Shown: piece by piece, positions 27,308 to 35,397 of the stretch | How positions within the stretch are numbered: the stretch's first letter is position 1 | Layout: each line of letters opens with the position of its first letter | NCBI RefSeq assembly: GCF_900637905.1 | Contig: NZ_LR134472.1 | Coordinates: 496,001-560,000, forward strand | Length of the DNA stretch: 64,000 nt | Source: Parvimonas micra | GTDB taxonomy: Bacteria > Bacillota > Clostridia > Tissierellales > Peptoniphilaceae | Direction of reading: 5' to 3' | Position numbers and translations under genes: made by a program | Notes under the pieces: generated by a model | Databases searched by the model: none | Told to the model about the DNA's origin: nothing | What the model saw: the letters and a program-made list of their open reading frames with translations, nothing else

Positions 27308-27631
27308 TTATTCTATTGTATATTCAATCCAGCCTTCAGATTTTCTCTTAATTACTTCCCCAATACCGGCTGATACTATTTGAATATTTTTCTGTTCATA
27401 GTTTGGCTTTAATCCGTTTAAAGCATTTTTACAGAGTTTAACTTGTAGACTTTCATCTTTAAAAAACTCATCTTCTTCCAAAAAATGTGAAACCACATTT
27501 CCTGCACAAACTATTTCAATTTCACAAGTATCACCCATTTCTTCGCAATACCTTCTATAATTTACGATTTTTGCCTTTAATTTATCTATAAGTTTTAATC
27601 TTTCAATTCTAAATAGCACTCTATAATTCAT
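27308..27631 (-). CDS. DsrE-family protein
   Basis: A 107-residue protein with a DsrE/DsrF-like fold. It has an N-terminal helix with INYRR-like residues, the central strand EIEIVCAGNVVSHFL, the cysteine in VKLCKNALNGL (about 68-78), and the family ending VSAGIGEVIKRKSEGWIEY. DsrE-type proteins carry or sense sulfur via a conserved Cys; here C71 is the best candidate. Partners such as TusBCD are not present. It is the last gene of the wall-synthesis operon, 8 bases after the transpeptidase gene, which is an unexplained association. Confidence 0.75.
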   Translation of the reverse strand: MNYRVLFRIERLKLIDKLKAKIVNYRRYCEEMGDTCEIEIVCAGNVVSHFLEEDEFFKDESLQVKLCKNALNGLKPNYEQKNIQIVSAGIGEVIKRKSEGWIEYTIE

Positions 27632-27639
27632 AGTATCTC

Positions 27640-29040
27640 CTAATATCCAAGCTCTATCGCTTTATTTACAAGTTTTTTTACAAGAGGAATCATTTCAGCG
27701 GCAATTTTGTTTTCCTCTTCAAAAAATGCTGTACATACAATTGTAGGATTATCTACAGGATAAAAAACTGTAACCCAAGAATGAATTTTATCCTTTGTTT
27801 TTTCTGCGGTTCCTGTTTTACCTGCAACTTTTTTTCCTTTCACAAATCCGGCGAAATTTCTATCCCCTGAAGATTTTAAATAATCTTTCATTGTGTCCAT
27901 TATTTTTTTGTCAGCAACTTTTGATAAAACTTCAGGTGTAACTTTTTCAATTATTTTTCCACTTGGATCTAGAATTTCACTTACAATATGAGGTTTCATC
28001 ATATTTCCGCCATTAGCAATTGCACTTGTGTACAATGCAACCTGTAATGGAGTAACCAAATCTTTTCCTTGTCCAAACGCCGCAGTTCCAAGTTCCAAAG
28101 CCGTAGTTTTATCGTTATACGGAATTGGAGAAATTGCAGTTTTTAACTCAAAAGGAATTTCTTGACCGAACATAAATCTTTTACTTACATCAATCATAGA
28201 ATCAACTCCAATTTTTTGTACTTGATCTGCAAAATATGTGTTTGAAGATTTTACCAAAGCCTTTCTCAAATCTATATTTCCATTGACTTCCTTTGCATAG
28301 TTATTTATTTTATAATGGTCAATAGTTGTTGAACCTTTATCATTGTAATTTAAATCACTTCCACTAAGTTTTTCAAGCAATGCAGTTCCTGTTATAAGTT
28401 TATAAACAGATCCGGGTGTGAAAAGTCCGGAAGTACTTCTCGCTAAAAGCGGTGCATTTTCTTCATCAGCAATAATATTTGCCCAATTAGATTCTATTGT
28501 ATTCGGATCAAAAGTCGGCATATCCGCCATTGTAATTATGGATCCTGTTTGTGGATTCATCAAAATCATTGAGCCCTTATGCCCCTTCAAAAGAGAAAGA
28601 GCATATTGTTGTAATTCCGTATTTGTAGTCAATTTTACTGAATTACCCTCTTTTTGATCAACCAAAATTTTCTTTAATTCTCCGATAGGAGTTTTATCCT
28701 GTTTATTTAAAAGAGTCGTATTAAATTTCTTTTCGATTCCTGTCTTTCCATACTTCTTACTATTATATCCAACAATATGGGCATAAGCTTCTCCATAAGG
28801 AAAATATCTATATTTATCTCCTTTATCATCAGTTTTAGTTTCTGCTAAAATATTTCCATTAGAATCGAGAATATTTCCTCTCTTTAATTTATTGTCATCA
28901 ACCCAATTTCTTTTATTATCTTCATCATTTTTAAGTTTATCTGCTTTTGCAACTTGAAAATAAGTCATATACCCAAGAATTAAAATAAATAATAAACTTA
29001 TAAATGTTAAAACTCTTTTATATCTTTTTATTTCAATCAT
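27640..29040 (-). CDS. Class B penicillin-binding protein (PbpA/FtsI-like transpeptidase)
   Basis: A 466-residue protein with an N-terminal membrane anchor (about residues 9-31), a short dimerisation domain and a transpeptidase domain. Active-site motifs are S211-V-Y-K214, S265-S-N267 and K408-T-G410. It cross-links peptidoglycan and is a beta-lactam target. It is encoded 9 bases after a RodA/FtsW-type glycosyltransferase, its natural partner. Length and position match the compact PbpA of FHA-RodA-PbpA clusters in clostridia and actinobacteria rather than a large PBP2. Confidence 0.92.
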   Translation of the reverse strand: MIEIKRYKRVLTFISLLFILILGYMTYFQVAKADKLKNDEDNKRNWVDDNKLKRGNILDSNGNILAETKTDDKGDKYRYFPYGEAYAHIVGYNSKKYGKTGIEKKFNTTLLNKQDKTPIGELKKILVDQKEGNSVKLTTNTELQQYALSLLKGHKGSMILMNPQTGSIITMADMPTFDPNTIESNWANIIADEENAPLLARSTSGLFTPGSVYKLITGTALLEKLSGSDLNYNDKGSTTIDHYKINNYAKEVNGNIDLRKALVKSSNTYFADQVQKIGVDSMIDVSKRFMFGQEIPFELKTAISPIPYNDKTTALELGTAAFGQGKDLVTPLQVALYTSAIANGGNMMKPHIVSEILDPSGKIIEKVTPEVLSKVADKKIMDTMKDYLKSSGDRNFAGFVKGKKVAGKTGTAEKTKDKIHSWVTVFYPVDNPTIVCTAFFEEENKIAAEMIPLVKKLVNKAIELGY

Positions 29041-29049
29041 AATATTCTC

Positions 29050-30312
29050 CTATATATTCTCTTCAGAGGCATACTGTAAAATTCCCAAAGCGATGAAACT
29101 TGAAAGAATTGAAGAACCTCCATAGCTGACAAAAGGAATTGTAATTCCTGTAAGAGGAATAAGCTTTAAAATTCCTCCGAACATTATCAATGACTGAAAA
29201 GCGAAAATTAATGAAAGACAAAAAGCTACATATTTGTAGAATTTATTATGTTGTTCCATAGAAGTTTTTAAGCCTCTATATGTTAAGATTAAGAACAACA
29301 TAACTACTCCCATTCCCATTAAAATTCCCATTTCTTCACAAATACTTGCAAATATATAGTCACTTTCTGCAAATGGAATATAATCAGGTCTTCCAAGTCC
29401 AAGACCTTTCCCAAAAAATCCACCACTTGCAATTGCATAGAAACCTTGAATTATTTGATAGCCCATTCCATCGGCATATTTAAAAGGATCTAGCCAGATT
29501 TTTACTCTTACCTTAACATGCTTAAACAAAATATATCCTAAAACAGCCCCAAAAGAAAGAACTAAAAGATTAATTAAAATATATTTTCTATGTGGCTCGT
29601 ACATATACTGTGCAAAGATAAACACCCCTGAAAACACAAGTACAGTACCTAAGTCTTTTTGTAAAAATAGAAATCCTAAAAATGTGTAGAAAAAGAAATG
29701 TAAACTGTATTTTTTAAAAACATCTTTTTCAAACTTTTCTCTATTTTTATAATAAGCTGCAATGAGGAAAACAAAAGCAATCTTTATAAGCTCGGATGGT
29801 TGGAAAGCAAAATTTGCTCCCAATCTTATCCAGTTTTTTGCCCCATTAATTCTTCTACCAAAAAGAAAGGTTGCAATAAATAAAAGATAAGAAATTCCAG
29901 CATAAAAATAATACAATTTACTCCAAATTCTTATATATTTTAAAATTAAATATATAACCCAAAACGCTACAATTCCAATACAAAACCAAATAATTTGTCT
30001 ATATGCCAATTTATTATTAAGCCTGTAAATTTCTAATATTCCAATAGAAAAAAGCATATTTGCAATAAGCATTATATAATAATCACCTCTAGTAAACTTT
30101 TGTACTAATTTTCCAGAAATATATACAAAACTAATCAAGGCAATCATAAAATACAACTTAGTTTTGTCAAAATTCGCAAAATCCCTAGCCATAATTAGAA
30201 ATAGCCCTAAAATTTGAAAGAATAATAAAAGTCCTTGAATGCTCTTTGTGCTGACATGGGAATTTACTGTTAAAGTTCTAAATCTTGACTTTAATTTTTT
30301 ACTAATCATCAT
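29050..30312 (-). CDS. RodA/FtsW-family SEDS peptidoglycan glycosyltransferase
   Basis: About 420 residues with some ten membrane helices and SEDS motifs: NGAKNWIRLG, FQPSELIKIAFV, and the C-terminal LIPLTGITIPFVSYGGSS. SEDS proteins polymerise lipid II together with a class B PBP, here the next gene. The upstream ORF edge is an ATG at 30324, but GAGG at 30322-30319 is best spaced for the ATG at 30312. The start overlaps the 3' end of the FHA gene, indicating coupled translation. RodA versus FtsW cannot be decided from the sequence. Confidence 0.92.
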   Translation of the reverse strand: MMISKKLKSRFRTLTVNSHVSTKSIQGLLLFFQILGLFLIMARDFANFDKTKLYFMIALISFVYISGKLVQKFTRGDYYIMLIANMLFSIGILEIYRLNNKLAYRQIIWFCIGIVAFWVIYLILKYIRIWSKLYYFYAGISYLLFIATFLFGRRINGAKNWIRLGANFAFQPSELIKIAFVFLIAAYYKNREKFEKDVFKKYSLHFFFYTFLGFLFLQKDLGTVLVFSGVFIFAQYMYEPHRKYILINLLVLSFGAVLGYILFKHVKVRVKIWLDPFKYADGMGYQIIQGFYAIASGGFFGKGLGLGRPDYIPFAESDYIFASICEEMGILMGMGVVMLFLILTYRGLKTSMEQHNKFYKYVAFCLSLIFAFQSLIMFGGILKLIPLTGITIPFVSYGGSSILSSFIALGILQYASEENI

Positions 30313-30808
30313 CAACTTCCTCATTTACAAATAAAAACTCAATTCGACCAACGTCGATTAAATCCTTATCTTTAAGTTCAATAGCTTCTGTAATTGGTTC
30401 TCCATTTAGCAAAGTTCCATTTGCAGAACCTAAATCTTCAATATAATAAATTCCGTCTTCTTTAATAATTCTCATATGTTTTTTAGAAATAAATTTATCA
30501 TTTATTACAATATCATTAGAATCTCCACGACCCAAAGTTGTCTCATTATTTATATAATAATGTTCATGAACCTTAAAAGGAAGACTTTCCTTTCTGTTTA
30601 TAAGTTTTAAATAGGTATTAGAAACCTCACTCATTTCGCTAGTTGTGCTAATATCAAAATATATCATTTTAATTATATTATAAATAAAATAATAGATAAT
30701 AATTACAAAAATATATTTAAAAATAATTGCCATTAAATCATATAGCTTTAAATTTCCAAAGGTTTCAACTGAAAAAATACCCTCTAAAATATCAAAAATT
30801 TTATCCAT
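30302..30808 (-). CDS. Membrane-anchored FHA-domain protein
   Basis: A 168-residue protein. A membrane segment lies at about residues 25-47 (MAIIFKYIFVIIIYYFIYNI). The C-terminal forkhead-associated domain has LGRGDSNDIVINDKFISKKH and DLGSANGTLLNG. FHA domains bind phosphothreonine, so this protein probably recruits a Ser/Thr-kinase substrate or signal to the SEDS-PBP machine encoded behind it. No Hanks-type kinase gene is in the window. First gene of a four-gene operon with its own promoter. Confidence 0.9.
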   Translation of the reverse strand: MDKIFDILEGIFSVETFGNLKLYDLMAIIFKYIFVIIIYYFIYNIIKMIYFDISTTSEMSEVSNTYLKLINRKESLPFKVHEHYYINNETTLGRGDSNDIVINDKFISKKHMRIIKEDGIYYIEDLGSANGTLLNGEPITEAIELKDKDLIDVGRIEFLFVNEEVDDD

Positions 30809-30852
30809 ATATCCTCCGCTTTTTATGTTAAAATCCTAATTAACTAGCTTTT

Positions 30853-30881
30853 ATTTTACCATAAATACAAAAAGTAGTCAA
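30853..30881 (-). promoter_or_regulatory. Promoter of the FHA-RodA-PBP operon
   Basis: Minus strand TTGACT (30876-30881), 17-base spacer ending TGG, TAAAAT (30853-30858). Confidence 0.8.
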
Positions 30882-30906
30882 AATTTAAGCTATAATAAAT
30901 TCAATT

Positions 30907-32427
30907 TTAAATTACAAGTTCAAGTCCATTTTTATTAAGTATATATACTTTATCACAAACTTCATAAATATATTTTTTATCGTGAGAAACTGAAATTATT
31001 GCTCCTTTATAGGATTTTAATAATTTTCTGATTTCAACTGACGAAAAAGGAGATAAATTTCTTGTAGGCTCATCTAAAATTAAAACTTCGGGATTTTCTA
31101 AAATCATTTTTAAGAAGTAAATTTTCGCCTTTTGTCCTCCGGAAAGTGATTTTAAATTATGAAACATCTCATCTGCAGTAAACTTCATTGACCCTAAAAA
31201 TGTCCTTATTTTTGTAGTCTCCTCCTTTTCGTAAGTCTTACTCAAATAATCTATAATACTCATATCAACATTCATCTTATCGTCATAATTTTGAGGCATA
31301 TAGGCAATCTTTACATTTTTCTTTACATTTTCCAAAATTATCTTTAAAAGAGTTGTCTTTCCTATTCCATTTTCTCCGATTATACAGATTTTATCAGTAC
31401 CAAATACCTTTAATTCCAAATTTTCACTCAAAATTTTAGAACCGATGACAAGTTTTTCCAAATTCAAATCTAAAATTTCCTTTTTTGAAGAATAATTTAC
31501 ATTTTCATCAAATTTTACAAAAATAGATTCTTCATAATCGGGAAAATCAAGTAAATTCTCCTTTTCTTTTTCAAGTTTTCTACCGATAGATTTTACAGTA
31601 TGCATTTTTATTTTCAGCTCTGTCCCCCAAAAATCATTTTTTGTACTTCTGATTTCATGTTGCACTCTTTCATATATTTTCTGATATTTTCTTTGTTTCT
31701 TATCAAATTCTTCTCTTTGTTTTTTTGCAATTCTCTCCTGTCTTTCAATAGCATTTCCTCTATTCTCAACATAATTTTCATAATCCAACTTTTCAATCGA
31801 AATCTTCGGTTTTTGTTTTCTCATAAGTTGTTCAATATGAATAATTACATTTGCACAATTTTCAATTAAATCCTCATCATGAGAAATAAATATTATTGGA
31901 ATATCAATGTTTTTTATAAAATTCTTAAGCCATTCAATAGAATTTATATCCAAATCATTACTAGGCTCGTCCAATAAAAGACAAGTCGGCTCTTTCATAA
32001 GTTCACAAAGTAAAATAAATTTAATTCTTTCTCCACCTGATAATTCACTTATCTTTTGTTTTTCATTTATTAAATTTTCATCAAAATTTAACTCTTTTAA
32101 TAATTTATAAAATAAATTGTAGTCAAAAAATTCCTCTTTAATTTTATTTTCAAGATATTCTTTCGTTGAAAAATCTAAAATATTTGTTTCCAAAATCTGT
32201 GGTAAATATCCTATAACTTCATTTTTCTTATTTATCTCTCCACTTATTTCAGCATATTCTTTTAAACCCTCATCATCAACTATAGCCTTTAAAATGCTGG
32301 ATTTTCCATTTCCCTCTTCTCCAATTATACAAACTTTCATTTTGTTTTCTAAAGAAAAACTAAAATTTTCAATTACAGTTCTTAAATCTTTCACTAAATG
32401 TATCGTTAAATTTTTTATACTAAGCAT
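30907..32427 (-). CDS. ABC-F family ATPase (probable ribosome-protection type)
   Basis: About 506 residues with two ABC domains on one chain and no membrane segments. Domain 1 has GEEGNGKSS, LSGGERIKF and LLLDEPSNDLD. A charged linker (about residues 185-290) with many Lys and Arg follows. Domain 2 has GENGIGKTT, LSGGQKAKI and LILDEPTRNLS. ABC-F proteins act on the ribosome; resistance members (Vga, Lsa, VmlR, OptrA types) dislodge antibiotics. The ATG at 32427 is chosen because AGGAGGG lies 4 bases before it. An attenuation leader with two tiny ORFs precedes it, which favours an antibiotic-inducible resistance role. Confidence 0.9.
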   Translation of the reverse strand: MLSIKNLTIHLVKDLRTVIENFSFSLENKMKVCIIGEEGNGKSSILKAIVDDEGLKEYAEISGEINKKNEVIGYLPQILETNILDFSTKEYLENKIKEEFFDYNLFYKLLKELNFDENLINEKQKISELSGGERIKFILLCELMKEPTCLLLDEPSNDLDINSIEWLKNFIKNIDIPIIFISHDEDLIENCANVIIHIEQLMRKQKPKISIEKLDYENYVENRGNAIERQERIAKKQREEFDKKQRKYQKIYERVQHEIRSTKNDFWGTELKIKMHTVKSIGRKLEKEKENLLDFPDYEESIFVKFDENVNYSSKKEILDLNLEKLVIGSKILSENLELKVFGTDKICIIGENGIGKTTLLKIILENVKKNVKIAYMPQNYDDKMNVDMSIIDYLSKTYEKEETTKIRTFLGSMKFTADEMFHNLKSLSGGQKAKIYFLKMILENPEVLILDEPTRNLSPFSSVEIRKLLKSYKGAIISVSHDKKYIYEVCDKVYILNKNGLELVI

Positions 32428-32453
32428 ATACCCTCCTAAATTAAGCCACAAAA

Positions 32454-32554
32454 AAATGGCAATTCACTTATTGCCATTTCAACATTCATTTTGCAACTCA
32501 AAGAGGAGTTCTAAAAAGAACACAAAAAGGAATGCATAACTAAAATGGCAACAA
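32454..32554 (-). promoter_or_regulatory. Transcription attenuator of the ABC-F gene
   Basis: A terminator hairpin (32454-32463 with 32470-32479, AAATGGCAAT/ATTGCCATTT, then seven U) lies just before the ABC-F ribosome site. An upstream segment, 32554-32543, reads TTGTTGCCATTT on the mRNA. It can pair with the first arm of that hairpin (mRNA AAATGGCAATAA, 32479-32468) as an antiterminator. The upstream segment forms the last codons of leader ORF 2, so ribosome position can choose between the structures. Confidence 0.8.
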
Positions 32555-32593
32555 AAAACTAAGCTCTAAAAAGCTATTAAATTTCTGTTTCAT
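32540..32593 (-). CDS. Leader peptide 2 of the ABC-F attenuator (17 codons)
   Basis: ATG at 32593 reads MKQKFNSFLELSFLLPF then TAG. It has no obvious ribosome site. It starts 5 bases after the stop of leader ORF 1, so reinitiation is likely. Its last four sense codons are the antiterminator segment; a ribosome finishing this ORF would cover it and allow termination. Confidence 0.6.
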   Translation of the reverse strand: MKQKFNSFLELSFLLPF

Positions 32594-32598
32594 AATAG

Positions 32599-32613
32599 TT
32601 ATCTAATTAACAT
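32599..32613 (-). CDS. Leader peptide 1 of the ABC-F attenuator (MLIR)
   Basis: A four-codon ORF, ATG-TTA-ATT-AGA-TAA, is preceded by a strong ribosome site GGAGG at 32619-32623, 5 bases upstream. It is too short for a protein and matches the tiny leader peptides seen before inducible ribosome-resistance genes. Confidence 0.65.
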   Translation of the reverse strand: MLIR

Positions 32614-32665
32614 TCCTTCCTCCTGAATTTTTTATTAATTTTTGATATATTTCTACATCACTTAA

Positions 32666-32694
32666 ATTCTAACACAAACTAATTAAAGTGTCAA
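32666..32694 (-). promoter_or_regulatory. Promoter of the ABC-F transcript
   Basis: Minus strand TTGACA (32689-32694), 17-base spacer, TAGAAT (32666-32671). Predicted start near 32659 gives a leader of about 230 bases. The -35 box lies just after the stop codon of the L7/L12-like gene. Confidence 0.85.
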
Positions 32695-32697
32695 ATT

Positions 32698-33327
32698 TTA
32701 ATTAAAGTAAATAAGTATTCCAGTTATTATAATCACTAAAAGTATTCCTAAAAGAATATTTTTTCTTTTTATTCTTTTATCTTCGTATTCATCTGCAGAT
32801 TCTTCAAAATCTTTAAGTATATCTTTTGGAATTGAAACCCTATTTACTTCTTTTTTTTCTCCGTCTTTATAAGTATAGTAAAGTTGTTCTCCATCAATCA
32901 TTTTATAGGAATAGTTTCCAATACTATAACCACTTTCAAAATTAGATGAATTAGAATTTGATGCAGAAATAATACTTTTTTCTGTAAACATCTCCGGCTC
33001 TAAAGTATCAACCATAGCTTTTGCCTTTTCTAAATCAAAATTATATTTGTCTTTTACATATTTTACAGCTTCTATTTTTCTATTTTCTCTTATCAGTGCA
33101 TATAAATCATTATCATATATCCTTGATATTATTGAATTTTTAAACATATCGGAAAAATCAGTTTTTGATAAACCACGATTTTTACCTTCAAAAAATTCCA
33201 AGGTTTTTGTCATCTTATCAACTGTTTCTTTTGCGTCTTTAAAATCCATATTATATTTATTTTTAACATACTTTACAGCTTCTTCTTTTCTTTTTTGTTT
33301 TAATAAATCATACAATTCTTCGTCCAT
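32698..33327 (-). CDS. Tail-anchored protein with two L7/L12-C-terminal-like motifs (copy B)
   Basis: A 209-residue protein. Residues 1-38 and about 77-112 each carry a repeat of the form LIRENRKIEAVKYVKDKYNF followed by DLEKAKAMVD. This resembles the helix-turn segment of ribosomal protein bL12 C-terminal domains (KVAVIKAVR...GLKEAKDLVE). A linker with a Tyr-rich SYKMIDGEQLYYTYKDG segment follows. The C-terminus is a single hydrophobic helix (about 189-208), so the repeats should face the cytoplasm. Function unknown. It is a paralogue of the gene at 33439-34086. ATG with GGAG upstream. Confidence 0.75.
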   Translation of the reverse strand: MDEELYDLLKQKRKEEAVKYVKNKYNMDFKDAKETVDKMTKTLEFFEGKNRGLSKTDFSDMFKNSIISRIYDNDLYALIRENRKIEAVKYVKDKYNFDLEKAKAMVDTLEPEMFTEKSIISASNSNSSNFESGYSIGNYSYKMIDGEQLYYTYKDGEKKEVNRVSIPKDILKDFEESADEYEDKRIKRKNILLGILLVIIITGILIYFN

Positions 33328-33330
33328 TGC

Positions 33331-33426
33331 TCACTCCAATATAATATATAGATTTCAAAAATTTTCAATATTTTTATAGACAAAAAATTTTAACTAACCC
33401 CAATAGTCAAAAATCCGATTTCTTTA
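33331..33426 (-). pseudogene. Remnant of a duplicated trmL between the two L7/L12-like genes
   Basis: Bases 33331-33368 align with the 3' end of trmL (34091-34130), sharing TCACTCCAAT and the following TAAT. Bases 33366-33426 align closely with an internal part of trmL (34393-34457), including CATAGACAAAAA and CCCAATA-type words. The roughly 260 bp in between are missing. This shows that the second L7/L12-like gene arose by tandem duplication of a unit reaching into trmL. Confidence 0.75.
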
Positions 33427-33438
33427 AAATGTCAAATT

Positions 33439-34086
33439 TTAATTAAAGTAGAAATAAATTCCAACTATTAACGCTACTAGCAAAATTCCCCAAAAGATAT
33501 TTTTTTTCCTATATTCTTTATCTTCATATTCATCTGAAGCTTTTTCTCCAGCTTTTTCAAACCATTTCAATATTTCACTAGGAATTGCAGTCCTACCGAC
33601 TTCTCTTTTTTCTCCATCTTTATATGCAAAGAAATGTTGTTTTCCATCAATCATTTCATAGGAATAACTTTCGTTTCTATAACCACTTCCACATTTAGAA
33701 AAATCAGTTTTTGATGCAGAAACAATATTTTTTTCTGTAAATGCCATTAGATTATTTATATCTAAACTATCAACTATATTTTTTGATGTTTTTAAATCAA
33801 AATTATACTTATCCTTTACATATTTTACAGCCTCAATTTTTCTATTTTCTTTTATCAAAGCATATAAATTGTCATCAGATATTTCAGAAGTATCTAAATT
33901 TTTATTATCAGAAAAATCTTCTTCAAATAAGCCAAGATTTTTTCCTTCAAAATATTCCACTTTTTCAGTTAAATTATCAACTGTTTCTTTTGCTCTTTTA
34001 AAATCCATATCATATTTATTTCTAATATACTTTACGGCTTCTATTTTTCTTTTTTGTTTTAATAAATCATATAATTCTTCGTCCAT
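33439..34086 (-). CDS. Tail-anchored protein with two L7/L12-C-terminal-like motifs (copy A)
   Basis: A 215-residue paralogue of the 32698-33327 product with the same plan. The repeats are LLKQKRKIEAVKYIRNKYDM (about 8-27) and LIKENRKIEAVKYVKDKYNF (about 77-96), each followed by a KxAKETVD- or KTSKNIVD-type helix. A SYSEMIDG-like Tyr-rich segment and a C-terminal membrane helix (WGILLVALIVGIYFYF) follow. Its ATG overlaps the trmL stop by one base (TAATG), so this is the ancestral, operon-linked copy. It probably acts at the cytoplasmic membrane face; no function is known to me. Confidence 0.75.
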   Translation of the reverse strand: MDEELYDLLKQKRKIEAVKYIRNKYDMDFKRAKETVDNLTEKVEYFEGKNLGLFEEDFSDNKNLDTSEISDDNLYALIKENRKIEAVKYVKDKYNFDLKTSKNIVDSLDINNLMAFTEKNIVSASKTDFSKCGSGYRNESYSYEMIDGKQHFFAYKDGEKREVGRTAIPSEILKWFEKAGEKASDEYEDKEYRKKNIFWGILLVALIVGIYFYFN

Positions 34087-34583
34087 TATTCACTCCAATG
34101 TAATCTATGCAAATTTCCAAACTTTTCAAGTTCTGAAAAATCTTGTTGCCTTAATGCTTCATATAATACTATTGATACCGAATTTGAAAGATTAAGAGAA
34201 CGAATTTCTCCCCACATCGGTATTCTCACACAATGTTCTTCATTTTTAACTAGAATTTCTTCAGGTATTCCCTTACTCTCTTTCCCAAACATTATATAAT
34301 CATTCGGAGAATACTCTACCTTATCGTAGGTTCTTTTTGCCTTTGTAGTTGAAAAATAGATATTTGCATTCGGATTTTTTTCGTAAAAATCTTCAATATT
34401 TTCATAGACAAAAAGTTTTAACTTATCCCAATAATCAAGACCCGATCTCTTCACCATTTTATCATCAAGTGAAAAGCCCAATGGCTTTATCAAATGTAAT
34501 TTAGTGTCGGTTGCAACACAAGTTCTTCCAATAGCTCCAGTATTGAAAGGAATTTCCGGTTCCAATAAAACTATATTAAACAA
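34086..34583 (-). CDS. trmL: TrmL, tRNA (cytidine/uridine-34-2'-O)-methyltransferase
   Basis: A 165-residue SPOUT methyltransferase. It starts MFNIVLLEPEIPFNTGAIGRTC and carries the knot motifs YIMFGKESKGIPEEIL and RIPMWGEIRSLNLSNSVSIVLYE. TrmL 2'-O-methylates the wobble base of tRNA-Leu isoacceptors. The start is TTG at 34583 with AAGGAG upstream. It lies 12 bases after a DUF1275 gene and overlaps the L7/L12-like gene. Part of it was duplicated downstream (see 33331-33426). Confidence 0.95.
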   Translation of the reverse strand: MFNIVLLEPEIPFNTGAIGRTCVATDTKLHLIKPLGFSLDDKMVKRSGLDYWDKLKLFVYENIEDFYEKNPNANIYFSTTKAKRTYDKVEYSPNDYIMFGKESKGIPEEILVKNEEHCVRIPMWGEIRSLNLSNSVSIVLYEALRQQDFSELEKFGNLHRLHWSE

Positions 34584-34595
34584 AATCTCTCTCCT

Positions 34596-35252
34596 TTAAT
34601 TTTCTCTATCTATAAACATAATAAATACACAAATAATAAGCGAAATAGCACTTAACAAAATTGTCTTTATTCCTAAAAAATTACTAAATTTACTTCCTAT
34701 AATCGCTCCGATAATAAAACATAATATAACTCCAAAATACATCAAGCTATATTCTAAAAACTTCTTATTTTTTGTATAAAAATACTCTGCTAAATTATGA
34801 GTCCCACCTCTTAAATTTCCAATACACATTGTTGTAGAAAAATCTATACCGCAAAGTTTTTTAAAACTTTGAACTTGTATTCCACAGGCGAAAGATGTCA
34901 TTGCATTTGCAAGTGCATTCATATTTTCAGGAATAAATGCCACACAAATAAGCAAAAGTATTTCAAATATAACAGCATTTTGTCGCCAATGTAATTTAAA
35001 ATTACCTTTTTTTCTAAATAAATCCGATAAAAAAATCCCAAAAGTAAAAAAAGATATTGGAAAAGCATATTTTAAACACATTGCCCAATTTCCTTGAGAA
35101 GCATGAACTCCTAATAACAACATATTTCCAGTTTGTGCATTCGCAAAAACTTCTCCTCTTAAAAGATATGAATATGCATCCATAAGCCCCCCACTTAATG
35201 CTAAAAAAATTGCAACTTCAACGGATTCGGACATTTGCATTGCCTTTTTCAT
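34596..35252 (-). CDS. DUF1275 (YoaK-like) membrane protein
   Basis: About 218 residues with six hydrophobic segments. The DUF1275 hallmark is ALSGGLMDAYSYLLRGEVFANAQTGNMLLLG at the N-terminal end (split here by family convention), and FACGIQVQSFKKL in the middle. The family's transport or other role is unknown. I use the ATG at 35252, 8 bases after AGGAG; the in-frame TTG at 35258 is too close to the ribosome site. It heads the trmL transcription unit. Confidence 0.88.
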   Translation of the reverse strand: MKKAMQMSESVEVAIFLALSGGLMDAYSYLLRGEVFANAQTGNMLLLGVHASQGNWAMCLKYAFPISFFTFGIFLSDLFRKKGNFKLHWRQNAVIFEILLLICVAFIPENMNALANAMTSFACGIQVQSFKKLCGIDFSTTMCIGNLRGGTHNLAEYFYTKNKKFLEYSLMYFGVILCFIIGAIIGSKFSNFLGIKTILLSAISLIICVFIMFIDREN

Positions 35253-35350
35253 ATACAAAACTCCTTTTAAAACATTCCCAAAATAGTATATACCAAAAAA
35301 AAACTTTTTACAAGTTTTATATTTTGATACATTTAATAAACTTTTTACAC

Positions 35351-35384
35351 AAAAAAAGAATGGCTGATAAAATCAACCATTCTA
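35351..35384 (-). terminator. Terminator of the DUF819 gene
   Basis: AGAATGG-TGAT stem pairs with ATCA-CCATTCT, followed by seven U on the minus strand. Confidence 0.88.
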
Positions 35385-35397
35385 TAAAAAAATTTCA

